Origin: Bacillota bacterium
GTDB taxonomy: Bacteria > Bacillota > Clostridia > Tissierellales > MES13
Direction: 5' to 3'
Length of the DNA stretch: 32,299 nt
Assembly (NCBI GenBank): GCA_009711765.1
Contig: VEND01000166.1
Location: 1-32,299 of the forward strand
The translations under genes and the position numbers were made by a program. The notes under the pieces were generated by a model, which searched no databases, was not told where the DNA came from, and saw only the letters and a program-made list of their open reading frames with translations. Every line of letters starts with the position of its first letter. The stretch's first letter is position 1. This document shows positions 7,938-16,702 of the stretch, in pieces.

Positions 7938-8585
7938 ATGGAAAAAATATCTGTAATGGTAGTAGATGATCACCCTCTTATACGGGAAGGGTTAGTTAAA
8001 ATACTTAAGCTAGATGAAAGTATAGAAACTGTAAAACAGGCATCTAGTGGAAAGGACGCTATTAAATTAATTAAAAAATTTACTCCTGATGTTATACTCC
8101 TTGATATAAATATGCCTGAAATCAACGGATTAAAAACATTAAAACAAATAAAAAAAATAAATAATCAAATAAAAATTATAATATTAACAATACATAATGA
8201 TGAAGAATATCTATTCAATGCATTAGATATAGGGGCTAATGGTTATATATTAAAAGATTCTAATTCAGATACTATACTTAAAGCTATAAAAAAAGTCTAT
8301 AAAGGTGAAACATATATACAACCAAGTCTATCAAGTTTACTTATAAAAAAGTATAAAAATAAAAAAACTTCAAAGAAAAAAATAATTCAAACATTAACTA
8401 ACAGAGAGTATGAAATATTATCCCTTATTGCTAAAGGACTTAGTAATGAGGATATTTCTAATAAACTTTTTATTAGTGAAAAAACAGTGAAAAGACATAT
8501 ATCTAATCTATATAAAAAATTAGATGTCAAAGATAGAATAAATGCAGCTATTTTTGCTTATAAAAATAACATAGAAAAACCTTAG
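7938..8585 (+). CDS. NarL/FixJ-family response regulator
   Basis: Predicted 215 residues. The receiver domain (about 3-120) has acidic pair D10-D11, phospho-acceptor D56 in LLDINMPE, Thr in IILTIH and Lys in ILKDSN. A Lys-rich linker leads to a LuxR-type helix-turn-helix (about 150-208) with LTNREYEILSLIAKGLSNEDI and EKTVKRHISNLYKKL. GGGAGG at 7927-7932 precedes the ATG. The gene is divergent from the flp-tad operon, which it probably controls (inference from position and the inverted repeat between them). No kinase adjoins it; the HisKA_3-type kinase at 25622 belongs to the class that partners NarL regulators and is a candidate. Confidence 0.95.
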   Translation: MEKISVMVVDDHPLIREGLVKILKLDESIETVKQASSGKDAIKLIKKFTPDVILLDINMPEINGLKTLKQIKKINNQIKIIILTIHNDEEYLFNALDIGANGYILKDSNSDTILKAIKKVYKGETYIQPSLSSLLIKKYKNKKTSKKKIIQTLTNREYEILSLIAKGLSNEDISNKLFISEKTVKRHISNLYKKLDVKDRINAAIFAYKNNIEKP

Positions 8586-8626
8586 GTTCTCACCTAAGGT
8601 CTATTTAAGGAGGCTCTTAAAAGAGC
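8579..8626. terminator. Two adjacent hairpins between convergent genes
   Basis: Hairpin one has perfect 8-bp arms ACCTTAGG / CCTAAGGT (8579-8600) and overlaps the stop codon of the response regulator. Hairpin two has arms GCTCTT / AAGAGC (8613-8626) followed by TTTAAT. T-runs are short, so termination efficiency is uncertain. Confidence 0.5.
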
Positions 8627-8627
8627 T

Positions 8628-8927
8628 TTAATGGACTGGTACTACAAAGGAATTTAATATTTTATTAAACTCTTTTATACTGTTTTTATTTACATTGATG
8701 CAGTTATTATTCTCTATATCAATAATCTTATATCCTTTATCCTTTGGTAAAACTACTTTTCTTACTCTTAAATCATTAGCATCATCGATACATTCTTTTA
8801 ACCTCTTATTAAAAACTTTTCTCTCTACATTAAAACCTTTCTTTATTAAAAAATTCTCTAAACTATAAATATCACCTTTGTTATCTTTCTTATATAGAAT
8901 TCTAAAATCCACACTTTTTTTTCTCAA
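8628..8927 (-). CDS. Free-standing paralogue of the HisZ C-terminal domain
   Basis: About 99 residues, aligning along its whole length to the last ~95 residues of HisZ in this window. Shared patterns are [VI]DFxILYK, [KQ]GFxVExKxF, LKExIxxAxD, VxK, KxIDI (KLIDI in HisZ), and both end VVxVH; roughly a third or more of positions agree by eye. In HisZ this region follows the class II aminoacyl-tRNA-synthetase-like core and resembles the anticodon-binding domain of HisRS. The small gene lies 83 bases beyond hisIE with its own promoter. The start is uncertain: I prefer TTG at 8927, eight bases after GGGGG; TTG at 8942 lacks a ribosome site. Function unknown; it may modulate HisG-HisZ or sense histidine or tRNA (inference). 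Confidence 0.75.
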   Translation of the reverse strand: MRKKSVDFRILYKKDNKGDIYSLENFLIKKGFNVERKVFNKRLKECIDDANDLRVRKVVLPKDKGYKIIDIENNNCINVNKNSIKEFNKILNSFVVPVH

Positions 8928-8947
8928 TCTCCATTCCCCCAAACGGT

Positions 8948-8969
8948 TTTATTGCTTTAATGTAATAAA
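8948..8969. promoter_or_regulatory. Operator-like inverted repeat before the HisZ-domain gene
   Basis: On the minus strand TTTATTAC-N6-GCAATAAA, arms matching at 7 of 8 positions. It begins about 10 bases after the -10 box and matches the repeat at the his operon promoter at 18 of 22 positions. A repressor shared with the his operon is the simplest reading (inference). Confidence 0.5.
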
Positions 8970-8979
8970 CTTTATCTAT

Positions 8980-9008
8980 AATATAATACTTTTTACTTTA
9001 TTTGTCAA
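8980..9008 (-). promoter_or_regulatory. Sigma-A promoter for the HisZ-domain gene
   Basis: On the minus strand, consensus -35 TTGACA (9008-9003), a 17-base spacer, then -10 TATATT (8985-8980). It starts immediately after the hisIE stop codon, giving the small gene its own transcription start. Confidence 0.75.
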
Positions 9009-9009
9009 A

Positions 9010-9636
9010 TTATTTTGTGTATCTGTTAAATAATTCTTTTTTTATTTCATCGATATCTATATCCATTTCAACCATTAAAACAAATAGGTGATATATTAAA
9101 TCAGACATTTCGTATATAGTTTCTTCCTTACTATTATTCTTTGCTCCAATAATAACTTCGCTTGCTTCTTCCCCTACTTTTTTTAATATTTTATCTAATC
9201 CCTCATCAAATAAATAATTTGTATAAGAATCCTTTTTTGGATTTACTTTTCTTTCCTTTACAGTTTCATATAACTTATCTAATATGTTTTCTACACCCTT
9301 AATTTCATTATAAGATTTAAGGATATTATTATAAAAACATGAATACTTTCCTGTATGGCAAGCAACTCCCTTTTGATCAACCTCAACTAATAATGTATCG
9401 CCATCACAATCATAGTACATGTTTTTCACCTCCTGGTAATTCTTCGAAGTTTCTCCTTTATTCCATAACTTATTCCTACTTCTACTAAAAAACCAAGTCC
9501 TTTTTGTTTCTATAGTCTTTTTTATAGATTCTTTGTTCATATATCCAAGCATTAATACTTTTTTAGTATTAATATCTTGTATTATAGCAGGGATTAAACC
9601 TTTAGAATCAAATTTAATATCATTTATAAAATCCAT
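9010..9636 (-). CDS. hisIE: HisIE: phosphoribosyl-AMP cyclohydrolase / phosphoribosyl-ATP pyrophosphatase
   Basis: A 208-residue bifunctional enzyme for histidine biosynthesis steps 2 and 3. The N-terminal HisI domain (about 1-115) has [31 protein letters not shown], the metal ligands in [11 protein letters not shown], and [10 protein letters not shown]. The C-terminal HisE domain (about 118-208) has the helical pyrophosphatase pattern with [15 protein letters not shown] and [13 protein letters not shown]. The ATG directly follows the hisF stop. It is the last pathway gene in the operon. Confidence 0.97.
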   Translation of the reverse strand: MDFINDIKFDSKGLIPAIIQDINTKKVLMLGYMNKESIKKTIETKRTWFFSRSRNKLWNKGETSKNYQEVKNMYYDCDGDTLLVEVDQKGVACHTGKYSCFYNNILKSYNEIKGVENILDKLYETVKERKVNPKKDSYTNYLFDEGLDKILKKVGEEASEVIIGAKNNSKEETIYEMSDLIYHLFVLMVEMDIDIDEIKKELFNRYTK

Positions 9637-10398
9637 CTAATCATTCCTTCTCATATTAATTCCGTTATCATTTAAATATTTCTTTAAATCAGGTATTTTA
9701 ATTTCTTTAAAATGAAAAACTGAGGCAGCTAAGGCTGCATCTGCTTTGGCATTTTTAAATACATCTAAAAAGTCTTTAGCTTCTCCTGCACCACCTGATG
9801 CAATTATAGGAACATTTACTATATTTGAAAGTTTATTAATTAAATCACTATCATAGCCTTTTTTAACTCCATCTGTATTAATGCTATTTATAACAATCTC
9901 ACCGGCACCTAAATTAACTCCTTTTTTAGCCCACTTAAAAACATCTAATCCTGTATCTTTTCTACCTCCATTAATAAAAACATTATAACTATCCTTAACT
10001 TTCTTAGCATCTATACTTAAAACAACGCATTGACTGCCAAATTTAGATGCAGCTTTCTTGATTAAATCAGGATTTTTTACAGCTTGGGAATTTATTGATA
10101 CTTTATCTGCTCCTGCTCTTAATATTTTAGTAAAATCTTCTATGCTTTTTATACCGCCTCCAACTGAAAAAGGTATAAAAACCTCTTTAGCAGTATCTTT
10201 AACCACATCTAAAAAAATATCCCTATCTTCATAGGAAGCTGTTATATCATAAAATACCAATTCATCAGCTCCCTGATCATTATAATATTTTGCAAGCTCT
10301 ACAGGATCACCTACATCCTTTATATCCTTGAATTTTGTCCCTTTAACAACCCTTCCATTCCGTACATCTAAACAGGGGATAATTCTTTTAGTTATCAT
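9637..10398 (-). CDS. hisF: HisF: imidazole glycerol phosphate synthase cyclase subunit
   Basis: A 253-residue (beta/alpha)8-barrel of normal length. It opens [20 protein letters not shown] with the catalytic Asp in CLDV, and has the phosphate-binding motifs SVGGGI and ASGGAG. The second catalytic Asp lies in [10 protein letters not shown]. It converts PRFAR plus ammonia, delivered by HisH, into imidazole glycerol phosphate and AICAR. It overlaps or abuts hisA and hisIE, so it is translated from the same message. Confidence 0.98.
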   Translation of the reverse strand: MITKRIIPCLDVRNGRVVKGTKFKDIKDVGDPVELAKYYNDQGADELVFYDITASYEDRDIFLDVVKDTAKEVFIPFSVGGGIKSIEDFTKILRAGADKVSINSQAVKNPDLIKKAASKFGSQCVVLSIDAKKVKDSYNVFINGGRKDTGLDVFKWAKKGVNLGAGEIVINSINTDGVKKGYDSDLINKLSNIVNVPIIASGGAGEAKDFLDVFKNAKADAALAASVFHFKEIKIPDLKKYLNDNGINMRRND

Positions 10399-10399
10399 T

Positions 10400-11113
10400 T
10401 TACCACCCCAACTCTTTAAGTTTTTCTAAATTAATTTTTCCTGTATATAAAGCCTTTCCGACTATGGCTCCTTCTACTTTAGATTTTTTCAATCTTTTTA
10501 TATCCTTTATACTACTTACTCCCCCAGAAGCTATTATATTTATAGAAGTTTTTTCTTTTAACTCTTTATAAATTTGAAAATTAGGTCCCTCCATCATTCC
10601 ATCCTTAGATATATCAGTGTAAACTATAGTCTTTACTCCTAATTTTTCTATATCCTTGATAAAATCTAAATCTTTAATCCTAGTTGACTGCGTCCAACCA
10701 TCAACGGCTATAAAACGATCCTTAACATCTATTGAAACTATAATTTTTTCACCGTAATTTTTAACTAACTCTTTTAATAATTCCCTATTTTTTATAGCAG
10801 CTGTACCTAATATTACCCTATTTACCCCTAAATTAAGTAAATCTCTTACTGTTTTTTCATTCCTTATTCCTCCACCTAATTGTATAGGGATATTTACTGA
10901 ATTAACTATATTTTTTATCACCTCTAAGTTTCTTACATTTCCCTTTAATGCTCCGTCTAAATCGACTATATGAATGCACTTAAAACCCTCAGTTTCCCAT
11001 TTTTTAGCTACCTTTATGGGATCTTTAAAGTAAGTTGTTAATTCACTAAATTTACCCTGTTTAAGTCGTACACATTCACCTCTTTTTATATCTATTGCAG
11101 GTATTATAATCAC
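10400..11113 (-). CDS. hisA: HisA: ProFAR isomerase
   Basis: A 237-residue (beta/alpha)8-barrel related to HisF. It begins [20 protein letters not shown] with the catalytic Asp in AIDI, followed by [15 protein letters not shown], the second catalytic Asp in YTDISKDGM, and ASGGVSS. It isomerises the ProFAR aminoaldose to the aminoketose PRFAR (step 4). The start is GTG, overlapping the hisH stop as GTGA, a sign of translational coupling. Confidence 0.97.
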   Translation of the reverse strand: MIIIPAIDIKRGECVRLKQGKFSELTTYFKDPIKVAKKWETEGFKCIHIVDLDGALKGNVRNLEVIKNIVNSVNIPIQLGGGIRNEKTVRDLLNLGVNRVILGTAAIKNRELLKELVKNYGEKIIVSIDVKDRFIAVDGWTQSTRIKDLDFIKDIEKLGVKTIVYTDISKDGMMEGPNFQIYKELKEKTSINIIASGGVSSIKDIKRLKKSKVEGAIVGKALYTGKINLEKLKELGW

Positions 11114-11715
11114 TTTATCATCTCCCCAAAGGCTTTAAGTAAAGAAAGTCCTACCTTGCCACTTTTTTCAGGATGAAACTGCATTCCTATAACATTTCCT
11201 TTTCTAACTATTGCAGGTACATCCACTTTATAATCTGTTGTAGCTATTAAATCATTATATTCTCCTTTAGCATAGTAAGAATGTACAAAGTATACATAAT
11301 CATTTTCATTAATATATTTTGTAATATTATCCTTTTTTAAAACATTTAAGTTATTCCATCCCATATGGGGGATTTTAACGACTCCTTTAAACTTTACTAC
11401 ACTACCCTTTAAAAATCCTAAGCCTTTCCATTTTCCATCCTCTAGGCTTTCCTCATATAGTAGTTGCATGCCTAAACATATTCCTAATAAGGGTTTACCC
11501 TTTTTTATGTTTTCCATAAGGGGATTTACTAAATTCATATTTCTTAAATTTTCTATAGCATCCTTAAAAGCCCCCACGCCTGGAAGTATAATGGCATCTG
11601 CATTATTTATATCCTCAACATTCCTTGTTATTTTAGATTCAAAGTTTAAACTTTCTAATGCTTTATATACACTTTCTAAATTTCCAACTCCGTAATCAAT
11701 GATAGCTATCATCAT
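11110..11715 (-). CDS. hisH: HisH: imidazole glycerol phosphate synthase glutaminase subunit
   Basis: A 201-residue class I glutamine amidotransferase. Catalytic Cys80 is in LLGICLGMQLL; His181 and Glu183 are in GMQFHPEKSG. It releases ammonia from glutamine for HisF. It starts inside the hisB stop region and its TGA overlaps the hisA start, so expression is coupled both ways. Confidence 0.97.
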   Translation of the reverse strand: MMIAIIDYGVGNLESVYKALESLNFESKITRNVEDINNADAIILPGVGAFKDAIENLRNMNLVNPLMENIKKGKPLLGICLGMQLLYEESLEDGKWKGLGFLKGSVVKFKGVVKIPHMGWNNLNVLKKDNITKYINENDYVYFVHSYYAKGEYNDLIATTDYKVDVPAIVRKGNVIGMQFHPEKSGKVGLSLLKAFGEMIK

Positions 11716-12296
11716 AATACCCCCTTTGTAGACATTACTCCATCGATTCTTTTATCTATTAAAGTTGCCTCATCTAATGCCCTTGCAAAACCTTTAAAAA
11801 TAGATTCAATCATATGATGGGTATTACCAGTTTCAATCATTTTTATATGAAGAGTTATACCACTATTGTTTATAAAAGCTCTAAAAAATTCCTCTACTAA
11901 TTCAGTATCAAACTCACCTACTTTTTCCCTTTGAAAATCTATATCAAATGACAAATATGGTCTACCGCTTATATCTAAAGAAACAAATGATAAACACTCA
12001 TCCATAGGGGTATATACACTTGAGTATCTTTTAATTTGTGATTTATCTTTTAAAGCTTTTTTTAATGTCTTTCCTAAAGTTATTGCAATATCTTCTACTG
12101 TATGATGTCCATCTACATATAAGTCTCCATCACATTTAATATCTAAGTCAAACATACCATGTTTTGAAAATAAATTAAGCATATGATCAAAGAAACCTAT
12201 CCCGGTTTTAATATCACTTTTTCCCACTCCATCTACATTTAAACTTAAACTTATATTTGTTTCTAATGTTTTTCTTTCTACTTTTGAACTTCTCAT
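11712..12296 (-). CDS. hisB: HisB: imidazoleglycerol-phosphate dehydratase
   Basis: Predicted 194 residues, the monofunctional dehydratase without a phosphatase domain. The manganese-binding motifs are present: GIGFFDHMLN, DGHHTVEDI and the second set TGNTHHMIESIFKGFARAL. It dehydrates imidazole glycerol phosphate to imidazole acetol phosphate. No histidinol-phosphatase gene is seen in the window, so that step must be encoded elsewhere. It overlaps hisC and hisH by four bases each. Confidence 0.97.
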   Translation of the reverse strand: MRSSKVERKTLETNISLSLNVDGVGKSDIKTGIGFFDHMLNLFSKHGMFDLDIKCDGDLYVDGHHTVEDIAITLGKTLKKALKDKSQIKRYSSVYTPMDECLSFVSLDISGRPYLSFDIDFQREKVGEFDTELVEEFFRAFINNSGITLHIKMIETGNTHHMIESIFKGFARALDEATLIDKRIDGVMSTKGVL

Positions 12297-13330
12297 TTCA
12301 TCACATCCCTTAATACGTTAATAAGGATTTTATTTTCTTTACTACTTCCTACTGTTATTCTTAAACAATCCTTTAAAAGAGAACTATTAAAGTTTCTTAC
12401 TAATATTTTATTTTCTAATAATTTTTCAAACACATATTTACTTTTATTTGTTTTTATTAATAAAAAATTTCCCTTAGAAGGATATACATATAAACCATCA
12501 ATATCCTTTAATTCTTTAAATAGCTTTTCTCTTTCATTAATAATAATATTTATTTTATTTGTTATTTCTTCTCTATTTTTAATAAGTTCGGCTGCTACAT
12601 ATTGACTTATTCTATTTACATTATAAGGAGCTTTAACTCTTAATAAAATATCAACTATATCTTTATTACTTACCAAATAACCTAATCTAATACCAGCTAG
12701 TCCAAAGGCTTTTGAAAGAGTTCTTAAAACTATTAATTTATCATAATTATAAATTTCATCTACTACTGATTCTCCGCCAAATTCTATATAGGCTTCATCA
12801 ACTAATACATAAGCATTTGTATTTTTTAAAACCTTTAAAATGTCACTTTTACTTATAACAGTCCCTGTGGGGTTATTAGGGGAACATAAAATAATCATTT
12901 TAGCTTTATTTTCATTAGCAGACTCTATTATTTTATCTACATCTATGTCTAAATTTTCAAAGGGTATTTCTAAAAATTTAGATCCCTTAACTTTTGTTAA
13001 TATCTGATACATTGAAAATGTAGGTCCATGGGTTAAAACAAGATCATTTTCACTTAAAAAGGAATTTATTATTATACTTATAAGTTCATCGGATCCATTA
13101 CCTACCATTATATTTTCAAAATCAGTTTTTATATAATTTGATAATTCTTTTCTAAGCATTAAAGCATCTGGATCAGGATACCTATTAAAATTTATACATT
13201 TAAATCCTAAAGCTATCTTTTCTAATAATTCATTATCTATATTAAAGGGACTTTCATTTGCATTTAACTTATACTTATATCTATAATTGTCTGTTTCATA
13301 CTTTTTTAAATTCAAAATGTTTTTATTCAT
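12293..13330 (-). CDS. hisC: HisC: histidinol-phosphate aminotransferase
   Basis: A fold type I PLP aminotransferase. Motifs are NESPFN, the VGNGSDELI cofactor-binding turn, SPNNPTG, DEAYIEFGG, and the Schiff-base Lys in RTLSKAFGLAGIRLGY. I place the start at the ATG at 13330 (345 residues) because GAGG lies seven bases upstream. The frame is also open to a TTG at 13336. The start lies inside the end of hisD. Confidence 0.96.
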   Translation of the reverse strand: MNKNILNLKKYETDNYRYKYKLNANESPFNIDNELLEKIALGFKCINFNRYPDPDALMLRKELSNYIKTDFENIMVGNGSDELISIIINSFLSENDLVLTHGPTFSMYQILTKVKGSKFLEIPFENLDIDVDKIIESANENKAKMIILCSPNNPTGTVISKSDILKVLKNTNAYVLVDEAYIEFGGESVVDEIYNYDKLIVLRTLSKAFGLAGIRLGYLVSNKDIVDILLRVKAPYNVNRISQYVAAELIKNREEITNKINIIINEREKLFKELKDIDGLYVYPSKGNFLLIKTNKSKYVFEKLLENKILVRNFNSSLLKDCLRITVGSSKENKILINVLRDVMK

Positions 13331-14612
13331 CTTCAAACCTCACTTTTATAGCATTTCCATGGGCATTTAACCCTTCTGAATTAGCTATTTTAATAATTTG
13401 ATCCTTTTCTTTTGAAAGTGAATTTTTATTATAATATATAAGACTTGATCTCTTAATAAAATCATCAACTCCAAGGGGAGAAAAAAACTTTGCAGTTCCA
13501 CTTGTAGGTAAAGTATGGTTTGGCCCTGCTATATAATCTCCTAAAGGTTCTGGAGAAAACTCACCTAAAAATATAGCACCTGCATTCTTTACCATATTAA
13601 CTATTTCAAAAGGTTTTTCAACCATAAGTTCTAAATGTTCAGGAGCTATTTCATTAGATAAATCTATAGCTTCTTTTATATTGTCAGTAACTATAATAGC
13701 TCCATACTGTGTTAAAGATTTTTCAGCTATCTCTTTTCTAGGTAAGTTATTAAGTTGTCTTTTAACTTCATTCTTTACTTTTTTAGCAAGATCCTTTGAA
13801 TCTGTTAATAATATAGAAGATGCTAAAGTATCATGCTCAGCCTGGGATAATAAATCAGCGGCTATAAACTTTTCATTTGCATTTTCATCAGCTATTATTA
13901 GTATTTCACTAGGTCCTGCTATCATATCTATATCAACATGTCCATAAACACATTTTTTAGCTATAGCTACAAATATATTTCCTGGACCAACAATCTTATT
14001 TACCTTGGGTATCTTTTCAGTACCGTATGCTAAAGCTCCTATTGCCTGTGCTCCGCCTACTTTATATATCTTATCTATACCAGCTATTTTTGCAGCAGCT
14101 AATATATTTTTATTAACCTTTCCATATTTATTAGGGGGAGTAACCATTATTATTTCATCTACCCCAGCAACCTTAGCAGGTATTGCATTCATAAAAAGTG
14201 TAGAAGGATAGGGAGCTGTTCCTCCTGGCACATAAATTCCCACAGGTGTTATAGGGTTAATTACCTGTCCTAAAGTAATTCCTTGAGATTTATTCCACAT
14301 CCAAGAGTTTTTTAACTGTTTGCTATGAAAATCATAAATATTTTTCCTTGCTTTTTCTAATGCTTTAATTAAATCTTTATCACAATTTTTATAAGCTAAA
14401 TCTATTTCCTTTTTATCAACCATTAAATTATTAATATTAACATCATCAAATTTTTTAGTATAATCCTTTATAGCCTTGTCTCCATATTTTTTTACATTCA
14501 TTAAAATATCTTCTACACTTTCATTAATATTTTTATAACTTAGTTGACTTCTATCTAGTATCTTTTTTACTTTTTCTTTAAATTTATTATCTTTATAACT
14601 TATTATCTCCAT
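13323..14612 (-). CDS. hisD: HisD: histidinol dehydrogenase
   Basis: A 429-residue zinc enzyme for the last two oxidations, histidinol to histidine, using NAD. Typical motifs are PVGIYVPGGTAPYPST, GPGNIFVAIAK, DMIAGPSEILIIAD, QAEHDTLASSILLT, APEHLEL and GPNHTLPTSGTAKFFSPL. Length is normal. The start overlaps the end of hisG by 20 bases, with GGAGG upstream. Confidence 0.98.
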   Translation of the reverse strand: MEIISYKDNKFKEKVKKILDRSQLSYKNINESVEDILMNVKKYGDKAIKDYTKKFDDVNINNLMVDKKEIDLAYKNCDKDLIKALEKARKNIYDFHSKQLKNSWMWNKSQGITLGQVINPITPVGIYVPGGTAPYPSTLFMNAIPAKVAGVDEIIMVTPPNKYGKVNKNILAAAKIAGIDKIYKVGGAQAIGALAYGTEKIPKVNKIVGPGNIFVAIAKKCVYGHVDIDMIAGPSEILIIADENANEKFIAADLLSQAEHDTLASSILLTDSKDLAKKVKNEVKRQLNNLPRKEIAEKSLTQYGAIIVTDNIKEAIDLSNEIAPEHLELMVEKPFEIVNMVKNAGAIFLGEFSPEPLGDYIAGPNHTLPTSGTAKFFSPLGVDDFIKRSSLIYYNKNSLSKEKDQIIKIANSEGLNAHGNAIKVRFEDE

Positions 14613-15243
14613 CCCTATCCTCCTTAATAGTTTCTATTCCTTCTATTATTTCTTTAATCTTTTCATTTTTAACTTTAAAACTGACCTTGTTAACTATTAA
14701 TCTAGCACTTATGGGAAACATATCCTCTATTATTTCTAAACCATTTTCCTTTATAGTCTTTCCTGTTTGTACAATATCTACTATCACATCAGATAGACCC
14801 ACTAGTGGCGCTAATTCAACTGAACCATTTAATTTTATAATATCTACTTGTTTCCCCTTTGATAAATAGTAATTTTTTGCCACATTAGGGTACTTAGTAG
14901 CTACTTTTATTTTTTTATTATATTCATATTTAAATCCTTCTAATGCAGCAACACAAAATCTACATTCTCCAAATTCAAGGTCACAAACTTCATAAAAAGA
15001 CCTATTTTCCTCTATGATAGTATCTTTTCCTACCATCCCTAAATCAGATGCTCCCTTTTCAACGTAAACCGGAACATCAGATGCTTTAACTAAAATGAAT
15101 CTAATCTTTTTATCCTCATTAGTAAATATTAACTTCCTTGATTTTTCCTCCATTTCACTACATTCATAACCTAACTTTTTAAATAGCTTATATCCTTCCT
15201 TTGCTAATCTTCCCTTAGCCAATGCAACATTTAAATACTCCAC
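14593..15243 (-). CDS. hisG: HisG: ATP phosphoribosyltransferase catalytic subunit, short form
   Basis: A 216-residue short-form HisG, without the C-terminal histidine-binding domain of the long form, so it depends on HisZ. Motifs include LAKGRL at the start, DLGMVGKDTI, KVATKYPN, and the PRPP loop region DVIVDIVQTGKTIKENGL. It condenses ATP with PRPP, the first committed and feedback-controlled step. The start is GTG with GGGGG six bases upstream, directly after hisZ, as expected for partners in one hetero-octamer. Confidence 0.97.
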   Translation of the reverse strand: MEYLNVALAKGRLAKEGYKLFKKLGYECSEMEEKSRKLIFTNEDKKIRFILVKASDVPVYVEKGASDLGMVGKDTIIEENRSFYEVCDLEFGECRFCVAALEGFKYEYNKKIKVATKYPNVAKNYYLSKGKQVDIIKLNGSVELAPLVGLSDVIVDIVQTGKTIKENGLEIIEDMFPISARLIVNKVSFKVKNEKIKEIIEGIETIKEDRDGDNKL

Positions 15244-15254
15244 TTAAATCCCCC

Positions 15255-16538
15255 TTAATGTACTGAAACAACTTTAGAATTTCTTATAAAATTAAATAAA
15301 TCTTTAGTTTTTATGTTTGTACTCATATTTTTCTTAATATCTATAAGTTTTAAAATATCATCTTTATATACCAATAATTTTTTTACATTTTTATCATCAG
15401 CATAATTAATATATTCTTTTAAACTTTTTTTAAAGGGTTTAGTTTCTACTATAAAACCCTGATCCCTTAATTTATCAGCTATACTAAATACATTCTTTCT
15501 ATTTTTATTTTTATAAAGAATAGAAAAATCTATTTTATATTTACTTTTAAACATATCCTTTTTACCTCCTATACTCTTAATTAGCTCATCTATATTAAGT
15601 GCAAATCCCGTAGCAGGTAAGTCTTTTCCATATTCCTTAGTTAACTTATCATACCTACCTCCTGTTAAAATAATACGACCGTGATTGTTTATATATCCTT
15701 TAAAAACTATCCCAGTGTAATAATCTAAATGATTTATTAATCCAAGATCTGCTGAGATATACTCTTTATATCCATAGTCTAATAACCTTTTATAAACCTT
15801 TTCTAAATCAATTAAAGCTCTTTTCATTTTTTCATTTAAACAAAGAGTCTTTGCTTTTTTTATTACATCAATAAAGTTTCCATATAATTTAGGTAACTCA
15901 ATTAATACCTTTTTCACTTCACTTTTAATTTTAAGTTTTTTAATAAACTTTTTAAGTTCAACAAAATTCTTATTTTCTATTAAAACTCTTATTTTTTCTA
16001 TAGTTTTATCATCTAAATTTAATTCATCTATTAAACCTTTAAAAAATAATGCATTTCCAATCTCAACTTGGAAATTACTATTAATCTTTTTTAAAGCTTT
16101 TATGCCAACCGCAATAACCTCTCCATCTGCATCTCTAGTTTCATCTCCAAAATATTCAATACCAGCCTGACTAAATTCTTTATCTAAATTATCCTTATCT
16201 CCATTCATTCTAAATACTTTAGAGATATAAAATAATTTTAAATCAGTTTCTTCTTTATAATTATTAGCTACTATCCTAGCTATAGGTATGGTTACATCAG
16301 GTCTAAGTGCTAAAATTTTACCTGAACTATCTATAAATTTGAATATATCTTCTTTTATTAAAGTACTATTTATAGAAGAAAAAACATCATAGTATTCTAT
16401 AGTAGGAGTTGATATGTGTCTGTATCCATAACTTTTAAAGACTTCTTTAACAGAATTGATAATATTTTCCTTTGTGCTATAATAATCAGGGAGCTCATCC
16501 TTTACCCCCTGGGGAATCTGATATTTTAAATCGAACAT
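15255..16538 (-). CDS. hisZ: HisZ: ATP phosphoribosyltransferase regulatory subunit
   Basis: About 427 residues from the ATG at 16538, which has GAGGTG five bases upstream; a GTG at 16544 in frame has none. The core (about 5-325) is HisRS-like but has lost aminoacylation function: QIPQGVKDELP, ALRPDVTIPIARI, a degenerate FSQAGIEYFG, and LDYYTGIVFKGY. It binds histidine and controls HisG. The last ~95 residues are an anticodon-domain-like extension beginning at KYKIDFSILYK and ending VVSVH; a paralogue of just this extension is encoded at the far end of the operon. It is the first gene after the his promoter. Confidence 0.94.
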   Translation of the reverse strand: MFDLKYQIPQGVKDELPDYYSTKENIINSVKEVFKSYGYRHISTPTIEYYDVFSSINSTLIKEDIFKFIDSSGKILALRPDVTIPIARIVANNYKEETDLKLFYISKVFRMNGDKDNLDKEFSQAGIEYFGDETRDADGEVIAVGIKALKKINSNFQVEIGNALFFKGLIDELNLDDKTIEKIRVLIENKNFVELKKFIKKLKIKSEVKKVLIELPKLYGNFIDVIKKAKTLCLNEKMKRALIDLEKVYKRLLDYGYKEYISADLGLINHLDYYTGIVFKGYINNHGRIILTGGRYDKLTKEYGKDLPATGFALNIDELIKSIGGKKDMFKSKYKIDFSILYKNKNRKNVFSIADKLRDQGFIVETKPFKKSLKEYINYADDKNVKKLLVYKDDILKLIDIKKNMSTNIKTKDLFNFIRNSKVVSVH

Positions 16539-16559
16539 CTCCACACCTCGCTTTATTAA

Positions 16560-16581
16560 TTTATCGCTTTACTGCATTAAA
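16560..16581. promoter_or_regulatory. Operator-like inverted repeat at the his promoter
   Basis: On the minus strand TTTAATGC-N6-GCGATAAA, arms matching at 6 of 8 positions. It starts about 12 bases after the -10 box, where a bound repressor would block transcription. It matches the repeat before the HisZ-domain gene at 18 of 22 positions. A his repressor of the YerC/HisR type is one possibility; the protein is not identified here. Confidence 0.5.
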
Positions 16582-16593
16582 TTATTATTTATA

Positions 16594-16622
16594 AATATAT
16601 ACCTTTTTTACTCTATTGTCAA
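16594..16622 (-). promoter_or_regulatory. Sigma-A promoter of the his operon
   Basis: On the minus strand -35 TTGACA (16622-16617), a 17-base spacer and -10 TATATT (16599-16594), identical boxes to those of the HisZ-domain gene. The predicted leader of about 50 bases is too short for a T-box or peptide attenuator. Confidence 0.8.
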
Positions 16623-16654
16623 CCGTATTAACAAAATTAACAAAAAATAAAAAC

Positions 16655-16680
16655 CATAGAGAAATTGAATATTCTCTATG
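16655..16680 (-). terminator. Terminator of the MocR-type regulator gene
   Basis: A 9-bp stem CATAGAGAA / TTCTCTATG with an 8-base loop, followed on the minus strand by GTTTTTATTTTTTG. It separates the regulator from the his promoter. Confidence 0.8.
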
Positions 16681-16702
16681 ACTTAATTTTAAATGCTTTT
16701 TT

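Noticed and set aside
16545..16593. T-box or peptide attenuator in the his leader
   Set aside because: The predicted leader is about 50 bases with no GGTGGNACC motif, no His-rich leader peptide and no terminator.
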